Shown here in pieces: positions 16,793 to 24,939 of a stretch of DNA of 64,000 nt. Below the pieces are notes generated by a model. That model made no database searches and had not been told where the DNA came from. It saw only the letters and a list, made by a program, of their open reading frames with translations. The position numbers and the translations under genes are program-made. Within the stretch, counting starts at the first letter, position 1, and the number at the start of each line of letters is the position of its first letter. The stretch spans positions 1 through 64,000 of the forward strand of contig JBEVWG010000038.1 in assembly GCA_040506705.1 (NCBI GenBank). Direction: 5' to 3'. This stretch comes from Thiodiazotropha sp040506705. Lineage in GTDB: Bacteria; Pseudomonadota; Gammaproteobacteria; Chromatiales; Chromatiaceae.

Positions 16793-17296
16793 TCCAATCC
16801 TCCCGAAAGGTAATGGATGATGCACCAGCTCCTTTTTAGTGCTGAATATTTAGTTCTAATTTTTACTGCTTAGGGTGCTTCTACTGCTTTTTCGCCTGGG
16901 CTGCTTTGTAGATCAGCAGTTCTGAGGCTTTCTTAAGGTTTGCTTAAGAAATGGGATAAAATTCCCACATTAATAACAATCCTATGTCAGTATTCAAAGA
17001 ACGTCAATGTTTTTGGGGAACTAAATGACATGTTGCCAACAATCAGCAGGTAATTGATTTGCAAAGTAGGAGGGAAATAAATATTAAGTAAATTACTTGG
17101 TATTTATTGATCTAAATGTCTCAACGATGAATCTACTAGTTAAAGATAAATAGAAATAAATCTTCACTATTGCCACTAATGGAAGTTAAGTATGTTCTGC
17201 AATCTAATTAACGCTGACAACAATAGGCTGAACTCCAGCATATGGTATATCAACTAATGGTTCGGATGAATAATACCGAAATAGTGGTCCTACCCA
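16793..17296 (-). promoter_or_regulatory. Leader region of the cytochrome operon with tandem hairpins
   Basis: About 500 bp without a gene before the tetrahaem cytochrome. It contains a perfect 9-bp stem TTTCTTAAG/CTTAAGAAA with a 5-nt loop (16929-16951). Right next to it is a second stem TGGGA/TCCCA (16952-16967), and a third, CTGCT/AGCAG, lies nearer the gene (16902-16920). None was matched to a known riboswitch. A long structured leader is possible; the promoter was not located. Confidence 0.4.
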
Positions 17297-18391
17297 CTAG
17301 GGTTCTTGACCATTTTTCAGATACTCAAACATCTCGATTCGCTGGTTCAACTGGTCAGCAATAAAGATGTGATTGTTTTGGTCTACATGAGCGCCGGCAG
17401 GTAGATAAAACCCTCCTGGCCCAGTGCCGGACTGGCCCAGAGTCAACATCAGTTTGCCATCCGGATTAAAAATCTGCACATTATTGAAAGCAGCATCCAC
17501 GGTATAGATGTGGCCATCACTATCGATTCCAATACCTTTAAGTCGACTAAATTGGCCTCGTCTGTCTCCGAGTTTCCCAAAACTTCTTAGGTATGTACCT
17601 GCTTGGTCAAATATCTGAACACGAAAGTTCATCGTGTCAGAGATGTAGATTACTCCATTTTTATCCATGGCAATATTGGTAGGAAAGTTAAATTTACCAG
17701 AGTCGCCACCGCGTTCGCCAATGGTGAAATCAATTCCACCATCCTTATTAAAAACAATTACTTGGTGCTTCTTTGAGTCGACGACATAAAGTTGCTGAGT
17801 TTCATCGTTGAAGGCAAGGCCGACAGGTGAAGTTAAGATATCCTTGCCGCCATATGCATTTATAAAACTTCCATTTTTATCATAAATGACCACGCGATGA
17901 TCTATAACATCGCTCACGTAAACATTGCCTTGAGCATCAGATGTAATACCTGTTGGCTTTTTTAATGCGCCAGGACCAGTAGTACCCCAATAGGTTAAAT
18001 TTTGTATTTTGCGGTCAAATACCACAAGTCCTGCTATACCTGTATCAGCTACATATACTCGCCCTTGCGAGTCACTGTGAACACCATAGGGTTTGATTAA
18101 TTCCAGGGGCTTCTCCTCTTTTTTTCCAAGGAACCAGTCACGCAAACTCTGTTTACTCTCAGCAGTTAGTGATTCAGAAGATTTAAGTGAGCCAATGTAG
18201 CGAATTCTCGGTTTTGCTGGCGGTGCAGGCCAAACGAAATTCTCTGCTTGAGCTTGTTCGCTGGAAGAGGGAACGCGAGAGGCGCAGCCAGAAACTAATG
18301 TAATCAATGCTAATATTATAATTATCGGTGTCAGACAAAATTCTGGCTGATATCTAAGATTGGGAAAACCAGTTTTTGGTTTAAGGCTCAC
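17297..18391 (-). CDS. NHL-repeat beta-propeller lipoprotein (first copy)
   Basis: A 364-residue protein with a lipobox (LVSGC-AS) and six or so NHL repeats (for example GITSDAQGNVYVSDVIDHRV and NIAMDKNGVIYISDTMNFRV). A GTG start at 18391 has GGGAGG eight bases upstream. It is a paralogue of the lipoprotein at 11707-12714, with which it shares the N-terminal FVWPAPP-x-PRIRYIG / VWPAAPEISRVEFI block. It precedes the cytochrome operon on the same strand but is separated from it by about 500 bp, so it may be its own unit. A structural or docking role in the outer-membrane cytochrome complex is likely but unproven. Confidence 0.87.
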   Translation of the reverse strand: MSLKPKTGFPNLRYQPEFCLTPIIIILALITLVSGCASRVPSSSEQAQAENFVWPAPPAKPRIRYIGSLKSSESLTAESKQSLRDWFLGKKEEKPLELIKPYGVHSDSQGRVYVADTGIAGLVVFDRKIQNLTYWGTTGPGALKKPTGITSDAQGNVYVSDVIDHRVVIYDKNGSFINAYGGKDILTSPVGLAFNDETQQLYVVDSKKHQVIVFNKDGGIDFTIGERGGDSGKFNFPTNIAMDKNGVIYISDTMNFRVQIFDQAGTYLRSFGKLGDRRGQFSRLKGIGIDSDGHIYTVDAAFNNVQIFNPDGKLMLTLGQSGTGPGGFYLPAGAHVDQNNHIFIADQLNQRIEMFEYLKNGQEP

Positions 18392-18713
18392 TTTTATCCT
18401 CCCGGTGGTTCAAATGTCAGCTATTGTTTTGTAATAGAGGTGCTGATCGAGTACGCTTAAGTGTATGGTAGCTTAACTCCTGCGTCTCAGGAACCCAGCA
18501 TGGTATCGAATCAATGTCAGAGGATTCGGTGACAATAGATAATAATAGAATAGCTACAGAACTATCAGTGTGCCTATATCTCGTTGCTTTGGTATTTGCA
18601 CTCAACCAGAATAAAAACATAGCAAATATTAGTCTACCGTTGAGATCTTTTGGCCAAGACCTATCAAGAGGTTTCCGGGATAAGCCTTGCTCAATCTTAT
18701 TGAAGGGATAATT
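18392..18713. other. Divergent intergenic region
   Basis: About 320 bp between the NHL lipoprotein gene and the OB-fold gene. It must contain both promoters. Short reading frames here have no recognisable features and are not called. Confidence 0.4.
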
Positions 18714-19436
18714 ATGTATAACTTCAGATCATTCGTGACAGCAGTTCTTCTGTTTACTAGCCTGGCGACATCAGCTGATGAGGTTGGTACAGGAACGGGT
18801 ACGGTTAAAAATGTCATCGATGTAGGCAGTTATACCTATGTGCAGCTCCAACAAGAGAATATTTGGATTGCAACCACTCATCTGGCAATAGTCGCCGGGG
18901 ATGAGATTGAGTTTTCAGGTGGCATGGAGATGAAGGACTTTTACAGTAAAACCCTGGATAGAACTTTTGAGTCCATCATTTTTGTACAGAAGGCGAACCG
19001 GGTAGGTGACATGGATATGGATAGCCTTCACAGCTCAGTGGCTGGAAAAGGAGAGGCAGAAGGGGCTATGGTGGCTCCTCAGTCAGCTTCAGTCAAAGCC
19101 CCAGAGCCTGGTGATATTGATCCACTCTCAGGCGGTATGACGATAGCTGGGATTCAGGAGAATGCAACCAGACTAAAGGACACAATCGTGGAATTGCGAG
19201 CAAAGGTTGTTAAGGTTAATCCGAATATCATGGGCAAGAACTGGATTACATTGCAGGACGGTACGGGTACCAAGCCAAATGATAAGCTGATTGCTACCTC
19301 AGATGAAATGGTCTCACCAGGAGAGCTGGTAACTGCTAGCGGTGTGGTTCGGAATAATATTGATATAGGCTCTGGCTATAAGTATAAAGTTTTACTCGAG
19401 CAAGCCAAGTTCACACAAAGTACTGAAGCACCTTAA
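18714..19436 (+). CDS. Secreted protein with two OB-fold-like units (NrfJ-like)
   Basis: About 240 residues; the ATG at 18714 has GAAGGGA upstream and opens a signal peptide (MYNFRSFVTAVLLFTSLATS). The mature protein has two similar parts, one starting VGTGTGTVKNVIDVGSYTYV and one TIVELRAKVVKVNPNIMGKN. Both resemble the OB-fold modules of secreted nucleotide-binding-like proteins found beside cytochromes (NrfJ-related); this is family knowledge applied by eye. A linker rich in Ala, Glu and Pro joins them. It lies beside the multihaem locus, so a role with periplasmic cytochromes is plausible. Confidence 0.65.
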   Translation: MYNFRSFVTAVLLFTSLATSADEVGTGTGTVKNVIDVGSYTYVQLQQENIWIATTHLAIVAGDEIEFSGGMEMKDFYSKTLDRTFESIIFVQKANRVGDMDMDSLHSSVAGKGEAEGAMVAPQSASVKAPEPGDIDPLSGGMTIAGIQENATRLKDTIVELRAKVVKVNPNIMGKNWITLQDGTGTKPNDKLIATSDEMVSPGELVTASGVVRNNIDIGSGYKYKVLLEQAKFTQSTEAP

Positions 19437-19457
19437 TTTGTTGGCTAGGGCCTAGAT

Positions 19458-19482
19458 CAGGAGGCGCGAAATACGCCCCCTG
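19458..19482. terminator. Possible bidirectional hairpin between convergent genes
   Basis: GGAGGCG-loop-CGCCCCC stem in the 55-bp gap between the OB-fold gene and the OmpA-like gene. There is no T-run, so it is only a weak terminator candidate. Confidence 0.3.
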
Positions 19483-19491
19483 CGAGACTAT

Positions 19492-21216
19492 TTACTTACT
19501 GCGGATAAGTTCGACACGTCGGTTCTGTGCTTTGCCTTCAGATGTCTCATTTGAGGCAATTGGCTGCTCTTCACCATACCCCATGGCGCTCATATTGTCG
19601 GCAACAACGCCTTTGTCTGTAAGATAGGCCATTACCGTCTCAGCTCGGCGTTGTGATAGATCCTTGTTGTATACCTCATCAGCGTCGCTGTCGGTATGAC
19701 CGGCAATCTCAACCACAACAGTTGGGTTTGCAATCAGGGTGTTGGCTACCCGATCAAGAATTTCAATAGAGCTATCGGTCAACTCATCGGAATCGGTCTT
19801 GAAGTTGACACCGCGCAAGACGATGGATGCTGACTCTTCACAACCTAAACCATCAACGACGACACCGGCTGCAGAATCAGGACAAATGTCTGCAACATCC
19901 AGCACGCCATCTGCATCACTATCGGTTTTGACTGGGGATTCGTCAGCGATCGGTGCTGGTTCAGCATTGGCTGCAGTAGCAACCTGAGTGGCGGTATCAG
20001 TGGTGAGCGGTGCTGGCCATGCGTAAGGGCCATGACCATAACCGTTATAGCCACGTCCATCTCCGTAACCATGGCCACGCCCTGAGCCTTTCATGCTGAT
20101 ACTGAAATCCATGTCCATGTCGCCAAACATGTCTCCCATGGCGTCGAAAGGTCCCCAATTTGAACCTCCCCAACCGTTGTTATGGTATGGACGGCCATAG
20201 TATGGGGCGGGTGCACCCCAGACTGGTGAGCCATGTACGGGTATGCCGGCCTGAGATGAAGCAGGAGCCGCATAGGGCGCAGTGTCTGGTTGCCAAAAGT
20301 CGTGTTGTGTACGGGGGGCCGTTGCCATTTTGGCGCGCCTCTCTTTGACCCACTCAGGTAGTTGGTGGCGTTCAAAAGCAGGCATCTGCTGCATGGATTG
20401 ATGTTGCGCTCTACGCTTAACTACCCATTCGGGTGTCTCAAAAGCAGGCATCTGCGGCATGGATTGATGTTGCGCTCTACGCTTAACTACCCACTCGGGA
20501 GTCTCAAAAGCAGGCATCTGCTGCATGGATTGATGTTGCGCTCGACGTTTAACTACCCACTCGGGAGTCTCAAAAGCAGGCATCTGCTGCATGGATTGAT
20601 GTTGTGCTCGACGTTTAACTACCCACTCAGGTGTCTCAAAAGCAGGCATCTGCTGCATGGATTGATGTTGTGCTCGACGCTCAACTAGCCACTCGGGTGT
20701 CTCAAAAGCAGGCATCTGCGGCATGGATTGTTGTTGTGCTTGACGCTTAACTACCCACTCGGGTGTCTCAAAAGCAGGCATTTGCGGCATGGATTGATGT
20801 TGTGCTCGACGCTCAACTACCCACTCGGGTGTCTCAAAAGCAGGCATTTGCGGCATGGATTGTTGTTGTGCTTGACGCTTAACTACCCAGTCGGGTGTCT
20901 TAAAAGCAGGTATCTGGGGTGTAGTCGGCATTTGAGAGCGACGATCAGCGATCCAATCTGGAACTTGAGGAGCCTGATATGGCTTCATGTTGGGCATTTG
21001 ACGAAACATCCTGGGGTCTCGTTCTGAGGCAAACTTTTCACGCAACGCATCCATCTCGGTTCGACGCAACTTGATCCACTCGGGGGTTTGAAAGCGGTTG
21101 GAAGTTGAAGTCGGCTGGTATTCTGATTCAGAGGTAGTTTCGGCAAGGAGGGTTGCTGGGGCGGCTGAGACCGCAATGCTGAACATAATTGTAACGAGCG
21201 GGCTTTTGGTAAACAT
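19492..21216 (-). CDS. OmpA-family protein with eight 22-residue repeats
   Basis: About 574 residues. The likely start is the Met at 21216 (MFTKSPLVTIMFSIAVSAAP, a signal peptide). Eight tandem 22-residue repeats follow (core PAFETPEWVVKRRAQ plus HQSMPQM), with two degenerate forerunners (TPEWIKLRR, VPDWIADRR). Then come a Gly/Tyr-rich region, a thrombospondin-type-3-like calcium motif (DSDADGVLDVADICPD) and a C-terminal OmpA peptidoglycan-binding domain (about 460-584, NPTVVVEIAGHTDSDADEVYN). It should span from the outer membrane to the cell wall; the repeats have no recognised function. Confidence 0.88.
   Translation of the reverse strand: MFTKSPLVTIMFSIAVSAAPATLLAETTSESEYQPTSTSNRFQTPEWIKLRRTEMDALREKFASERDPRMFRQMPNMKPYQAPQVPDWIADRRSQMPTTPQIPAFKTPDWVVKRQAQQQSMPQMPAFETPEWVVERRAQHQSMPQMPAFETPEWVVKRQAQQQSMPQMPAFETPEWLVERRAQHQSMQQMPAFETPEWVVKRRAQHQSMQQMPAFETPEWVVKRRAQHQSMQQMPAFETPEWVVKRRAQHQSMPQMPAFETPEWVVKRRAQHQSMQQMPAFERHQLPEWVKERRAKMATAPRTQHDFWQPDTAPYAAPASSQAGIPVHGSPVWGAPAPYYGRPYHNNGWGGSNWGPFDAMGDMFGDMDMDFSISMKGSGRGHGYGDGRGYNGYGHGPYAWPAPLTTDTATQVATAANAEPAPIADESPVKTDSDADGVLDVADICPDSAAGVVVDGLGCEESASIVLRGVNFKTDSDELTDSSIEILDRVANTLIANPTVVVEIAGHTDSDADEVYNKDLSQRRAETVMAYLTDKGVVADNMSAMGYGEEQPIASNETSEGKAQNRRVELIRSK
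20383..20910 (-). repeat. Tandem 66-bp coding repeats (8 copies) within the OmpA-family gene
   Basis: Eight in-frame 66-bp units, each coding for 22 residues. The units are highly alike at DNA level, and variants (VERR/VKRQ, QHQSM/QQQSM, MPQM/MQQM) alternate in a way that suggests unequal exchange between units. Copy number probably varies between strains. Confidence 0.92.
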
Positions 21217-21805
21217 GACGTTCACTCCTGTCAGTGGACTGGCCACTGAACAGCTCGTGGCGGGTCTATTTCTTTGGTATTTTACAATTTTCTTATATTC
21301 TACATTATTTCTAAAGGAAAAATCACCTGGTTTTGAGACGCTACAGATGTTTACTTTTCATCAGTGGGTTGTTGAGAGAGGGTTTGTGCTTATAGGTTCA
21401 GGTGCAGATGATGAAAATAAACGCCTGAGAAGTTGCCCATTCCTATAGTCGGCGATGTTTTGTATTAGGTTGATGAGGGATGGCATGTAAAAAGTAAGTT
21501 CTATAGGAGGGTTCGGTCCAATATAAAAATATCTCTTATCGGCGTGTTGAGTGACGGTATGTCTGATTTGGTAGTATGAGCAGGCGAGCAGTTGATCTAA
21601 AAAAGATAGTTTGGTTGGTAGGGATCAGATATTATTTTTGTAATAATCAAGTTGATCTGTAGAAAGTACGTAGTGATTTTTCTGTCGCCGATCTATCATC
21701 GCTTCCACGTTCTTCAATATTTTGTTTAATGGGTACGTCATTATTAATGCTTATGTGATATCTAATGCAACTATATTTTTTATCGACATGAGTGTCGTGA
21801 CAAAA
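21217..21805. other. Intergenic region
   Basis: About 590 bp, AT-rich, upstream of the OmpA-like gene and downstream of the haemerythrin. No gene, repeat or known regulatory element was recognised. Confidence 0.4.
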
Positions 21806-22246
21806 TCATTTACCCATTTTTTGTACCAAAAAAATGCATAACGATTTGTCTCTGTCGAAGACGTGATCCTGCAGCCAGTTATTAAGAAAGCCCACTATCT
21901 CAATACGTGAAATCTTTTGTCCCTCTCGCAGTTGATCGTGCACAGTGACAATCCGATGAGAAAATTTCCGATGCTGGATAATATGATCCTGTGCTTCATC
22001 GGGATAGGCTGCCGCATAGCTATAGCGCTGCATCAGCGCTTCTTCGGTTTCAAAATGCATTAGAGCGTAACAGAGTAGATTTTTGATCGCTTGCTCCAAT
22101 AAAAGGTCGCTGTCATCTACCAACAGTTTTTCATTTATCTCTTGCAGGATTTCTAGAAGGTAGTGGTGTTCATTGTCGATGACATCGATGCCAGTGGTAA
22201 TCGCCTCCTTCCACTCAATTGCCTGCAATCCCGCTATTTGTGGCAT
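21806..22246 (-). CDS. Bacteriohaemerythrin
   Basis: A 146-residue oxygen-binding di-iron protein. All seven expected ligands are visible: H27 (DNEHHYL), H64 and E68 (HFETEE), H88 and H92 (DHIIQHRKF), H128 and D133 (LQDHVFDRD). Such proteins store, carry or sense O2 in microaerobic bacteria. Its ATG lies inside the end of the GGDEF-EAL gene (13-bp overlap), with AAGGAG eight bases upstream, so the two are co-translated. That links oxygen binding to c-di-GMP turnover in this operon. Confidence 0.93.
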   Translation of the reverse strand: MPQIAGLQAIEWKEAITTGIDVIDNEHHYLLEILQEINEKLLVDDSDLLLEQAIKNLLCYALMHFETEEALMQRYSYAAAYPDEAQDHIIQHRKFSHRIVTVHDQLREGQKISRIEIVGFLNNWLQDHVFDRDKSLCIFLVQKMGK

Positions 22247-24843
22247 TCTGTCAACTCCTTAGTGAATGCTGTATACCATTGCTCTAATGTGTGTGCAGGC
22301 ATGGGTTTTCCCAGCCCATTACCCTGGACGATGGGGCAGTCGAGATTTGTCAGGTACTGGGCCTGCTCTAAGGTTTCAACACCTTCAGCGACTACTCGTA
22401 GCCCAAAGGCCCGGCCTAGGCTGATTACACCGACGACGATTGCCTCATCATCAGGGTCTTCAAGCATGTCGCGCACAAAAGATTGGTCGATCTTCAGCTC
22501 TTGGATACTTAATCGACGCAGGTAGACAAGTGAAGAGTAACCAGTGCCAAAGTCGTCCAGGGAGAAGCCGATTCCCATCGCCACGCACTCTCTGATAACC
22601 TGTTCGATAGGTTCAAGCTCCTCTAAGTCGTCAGTTTCTACAATCTCTATCATCAGTTGACTTCTCGGCATCTGCGGCCAGTTCGATGCAATAGCACTGC
22701 GCAGATCATCGACAAAGGAGTGGTGCTTGAGGTGACAGGGGAAGACATTGATGCTGATCGGCAGGGTAATCCCCCGCTCGTGCCAGATTTTTGCTTGACG
22801 AACTGCCTGTTTCATCACCCAGCATCCCATGCGGAACGCCAGAACATCGTTTTCGATCAGCGAGAGAAACTCCTTGGGACCTACCAAGCCGAGCACCGGA
22901 TCGTTCCAACGTAGAAGTGCTTCAACACCGACCACCTGACAGGTTGTATAGTCCACTTTGGGTTGGTAATAGAGCTCAAACTGGCCGCAGTCCAATCCGT
23001 GGTCTATTTTTTCCATCAATTCAATCCGTGCAGATATGTGCCGTTCCAGACGTGCGTCAAAGATCTGGTAGCGGTTCTTGCCTAGCTGTTTTGCTGTATA
23101 CATAGCATGGTCCGCATGGCGTAGCAGGCTATCCGCATCCACATTATCATCCGGGTAGAGGGTTACACCGATACTGGCTGTGACTGATACAGGTTGATTC
23201 TCTAACTGCATTGGACTGGATACTTTCATCAGTACGCGGTTCAGAGCCATAGCGCAATTGGATTGACTGCCTATATTGTTCCACAACAGCACGAATTCAT
23301 CTCCGCCCAAGCGGGCGACGGTATCCTCGGCACGTGATATCGTCTCCAGTCGACGTGCGATTTCAATAAGCATACGATCTCCAGCCTCGTGACCGAACTG
23401 GTCGTTGATCGGTTTGAAGCCGTCGAGGTCGAGATAGCAGACGGCAAGATTTTTTGTGTGTCGTTTGGCATGGGCAATAGCCTGTTCCAGGCGATCCCCG
23501 AGCAGGCGCCGGTTGGCGACAGAGGTAAGCATGTCATAGTGTGCAATGCGGTCGAGATCTGCCTCGTGTCGTTTGATCATGCTGATATCTGAAAAAGCGC
23601 CCACATAGTGCTGTAGTTCTCCATGTTTATCACGCACCGCGACGATGGAAAGCTGCTCTGGAAAGATTTCACCGGATTTACGTTTGTTGTAGAGTTCACC
23701 CTGCCACTCGCCATTGCTGTTGATCGATTGCCACATCTCTTCATAGAGTGCTGGGTCATTTTGATTTGCACTGAGAAATTTGGGGTTTTTGCCCAAAGCT
23801 TCATCTCGGCTGTAACCTGTTAGATGACTGAAGGCAGGATTGACATCGATAATGCGGTTATTGGCATCACTGATCAGGATTCCCTCCTGACTGGTTGAGA
23901 AAACACTGGCGGCCAGCCTCATGTGATCCTCGCTCTGCTTGCGCTGAGTGATGTCAATTGTTGAGATAAATACTTTGGTCAGGCTCTTTTCATAACCGGG
24001 ACAGACCGAAAATGAGAGGCTGATATCAATGCGTCTCCCTGTCAGGGTCTGTACTGCGCTGTCAAAAACCAGTTCTGTCTGGCCATTTGCAAGGGCGATG
24101 AGCTCTCTGCGGAAAGCGTTATAGGATTCGGCAAGGAAGGTCTTCGGCAGGCCTTCTAATAGTTCCTCTTTGCTATTGGCCTCATGGAGTTCAATGACAG
24201 CACTATTGATATTGATAATATGTACCATTGCTGCACACTCAGCAATGACTTGAGGATGCTCAATAAGGTAGCTTTCCAGGTCGTCACCGCAGATCTCTTT
24301 CAGCTCATCAAGGCGTGATTTGACGGCAGAAAAGTCCTCTTCCCATATCGGTACCGGTGAGTTTTCATAGACCAGGCGAAAGCGTTCTTCGCTCTCACGT
24401 AAGTTACGGATTGATAGTCGAGAGTTCAGGGCATCTGAAAGACGGTGGCCTATCTCTTCAAACAAACGTAGCTCTTGATCGTTCCAATTCCGATCATGAG
24501 AACATTGTTGCATTACTAATTGCCAAGGCTGGTCAATTATGGGGTAGAGGGCCATGGTCATGATAGAGCGAATATGGAGTCTCTTCCGCATGATATCCGT
24601 TATCGGGTATTGTGAATCTGCTCCTAGTTTGATTGGTTGATTCGAGTCAAGTAGCTGAGCCATGGTGCTTGCAACATGCTCACTCATGGGCTGTTTCTGG
24701 CCGAGCTGGTAGGTTGCTGGATAGTCGGGCCTGGTACGTTCAATCGGCACAAACCAACTTGGTGCGTCCGGGTTACAGGGATAAACCAGGTGGACGCGAT
24801 CACATTCGAAGATATCGAGAATCTCATCCAGGGCCATGTTCAT
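22234..24843 (-). CDS. GAF-PAS-PAS-GGDEF-EAL protein; downstream half of a split sensor
   Basis: An 869-residue open frame: a GAF domain (1-145) whose first helix lies upstream of the ATG, PAS segments (about 150-425), GGDEF with intact RLGGDEF (about 435-595) and EAL (about 615-860) with VEALLRW, DDFGTGYSS and EGVETLEQA. It can make and/or break c-di-GMP. It is in the same frame as the upstream gene, and the two are separated only by a TAA and 32 sense codons that read as normal coiled-coil and GAF sequence. This half therefore probably belongs to one 1.5-kilo-residue protein broken by a nonsense change. If expressed alone it would start at 24843 without a good SD. Confidence 0.85.
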   Translation of the reverse strand: MNMALDEILDIFECDRVHLVYPCNPDAPSWFVPIERTRPDYPATYQLGQKQPMSEHVASTMAQLLDSNQPIKLGADSQYPITDIMRKRLHIRSIMTMALYPIIDQPWQLVMQQCSHDRNWNDQELRLFEEIGHRLSDALNSRLSIRNLRESEERFRLVYENSPVPIWEEDFSAVKSRLDELKEICGDDLESYLIEHPQVIAECAAMVHIININSAVIELHEANSKEELLEGLPKTFLAESYNAFRRELIALANGQTELVFDSAVQTLTGRRIDISLSFSVCPGYEKSLTKVFISTIDITQRKQSEDHMRLAASVFSTSQEGILISDANNRIIDVNPAFSHLTGYSRDEALGKNPKFLSANQNDPALYEEMWQSINSNGEWQGELYNKRKSGEIFPEQLSIVAVRDKHGELQHYVGAFSDISMIKRHEADLDRIAHYDMLTSVANRRLLGDRLEQAIAHAKRHTKNLAVCYLDLDGFKPINDQFGHEAGDRMLIEIARRLETISRAEDTVARLGGDEFVLLWNNIGSQSNCAMALNRVLMKVSSPMQLENQPVSVTASIGVTLYPDDNVDADSLLRHADHAMYTAKQLGKNRYQIFDARLERHISARIELMEKIDHGLDCGQFELYYQPKVDYTTCQVVGVEALLRWNDPVLGLVGPKEFLSLIENDVLAFRMGCWVMKQAVRQAKIWHERGITLPISINVFPCHLKHHSFVDDLRSAIASNWPQMPRSQLMIEIVETDDLEELEPIEQVIRECVAMGIGFSLDDFGTGYSSLVYLRRLSIQELKIDQSFVRDMLEDPDDEAIVVGVISLGRAFGLRVVAEGVETLEQAQYLTNLDCPIVQGNGLGKPMPAHTLEQWYTAFTKELTECHK

Positions 24844-24939
24844 AACTTGATCGAAATCTCCCTCTGTTTGCAGTACCCGGTTGACCCGGTCCAGGCTCTG
24901 GAGAAAGTTGAGGTGTTCTTGTCGTTGCTGCTCGGCATG

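Noticed and set aside
16880..16960. Possible second c-di-GMP riboswitch ahead of the cytochrome operon
   Set aside because: The coding strand has GCAAACC followed by GAAA, but there is no GGGACGCAAA core and no 3' half, so the match is not good enough; kept only as an unknown leader structure.
18417..18620. 67-codon minus-strand open frame upstream of the NHL lipoprotein
   Set aside because: It lies in a promoter region, with low-complexity composition and no start signal.
20362..21027. Plus-strand frames with repeating CLKSRHL-type sequence
   Set aside because: Antisense shadow of the 66-bp coding repeats of the OmpA-family gene.
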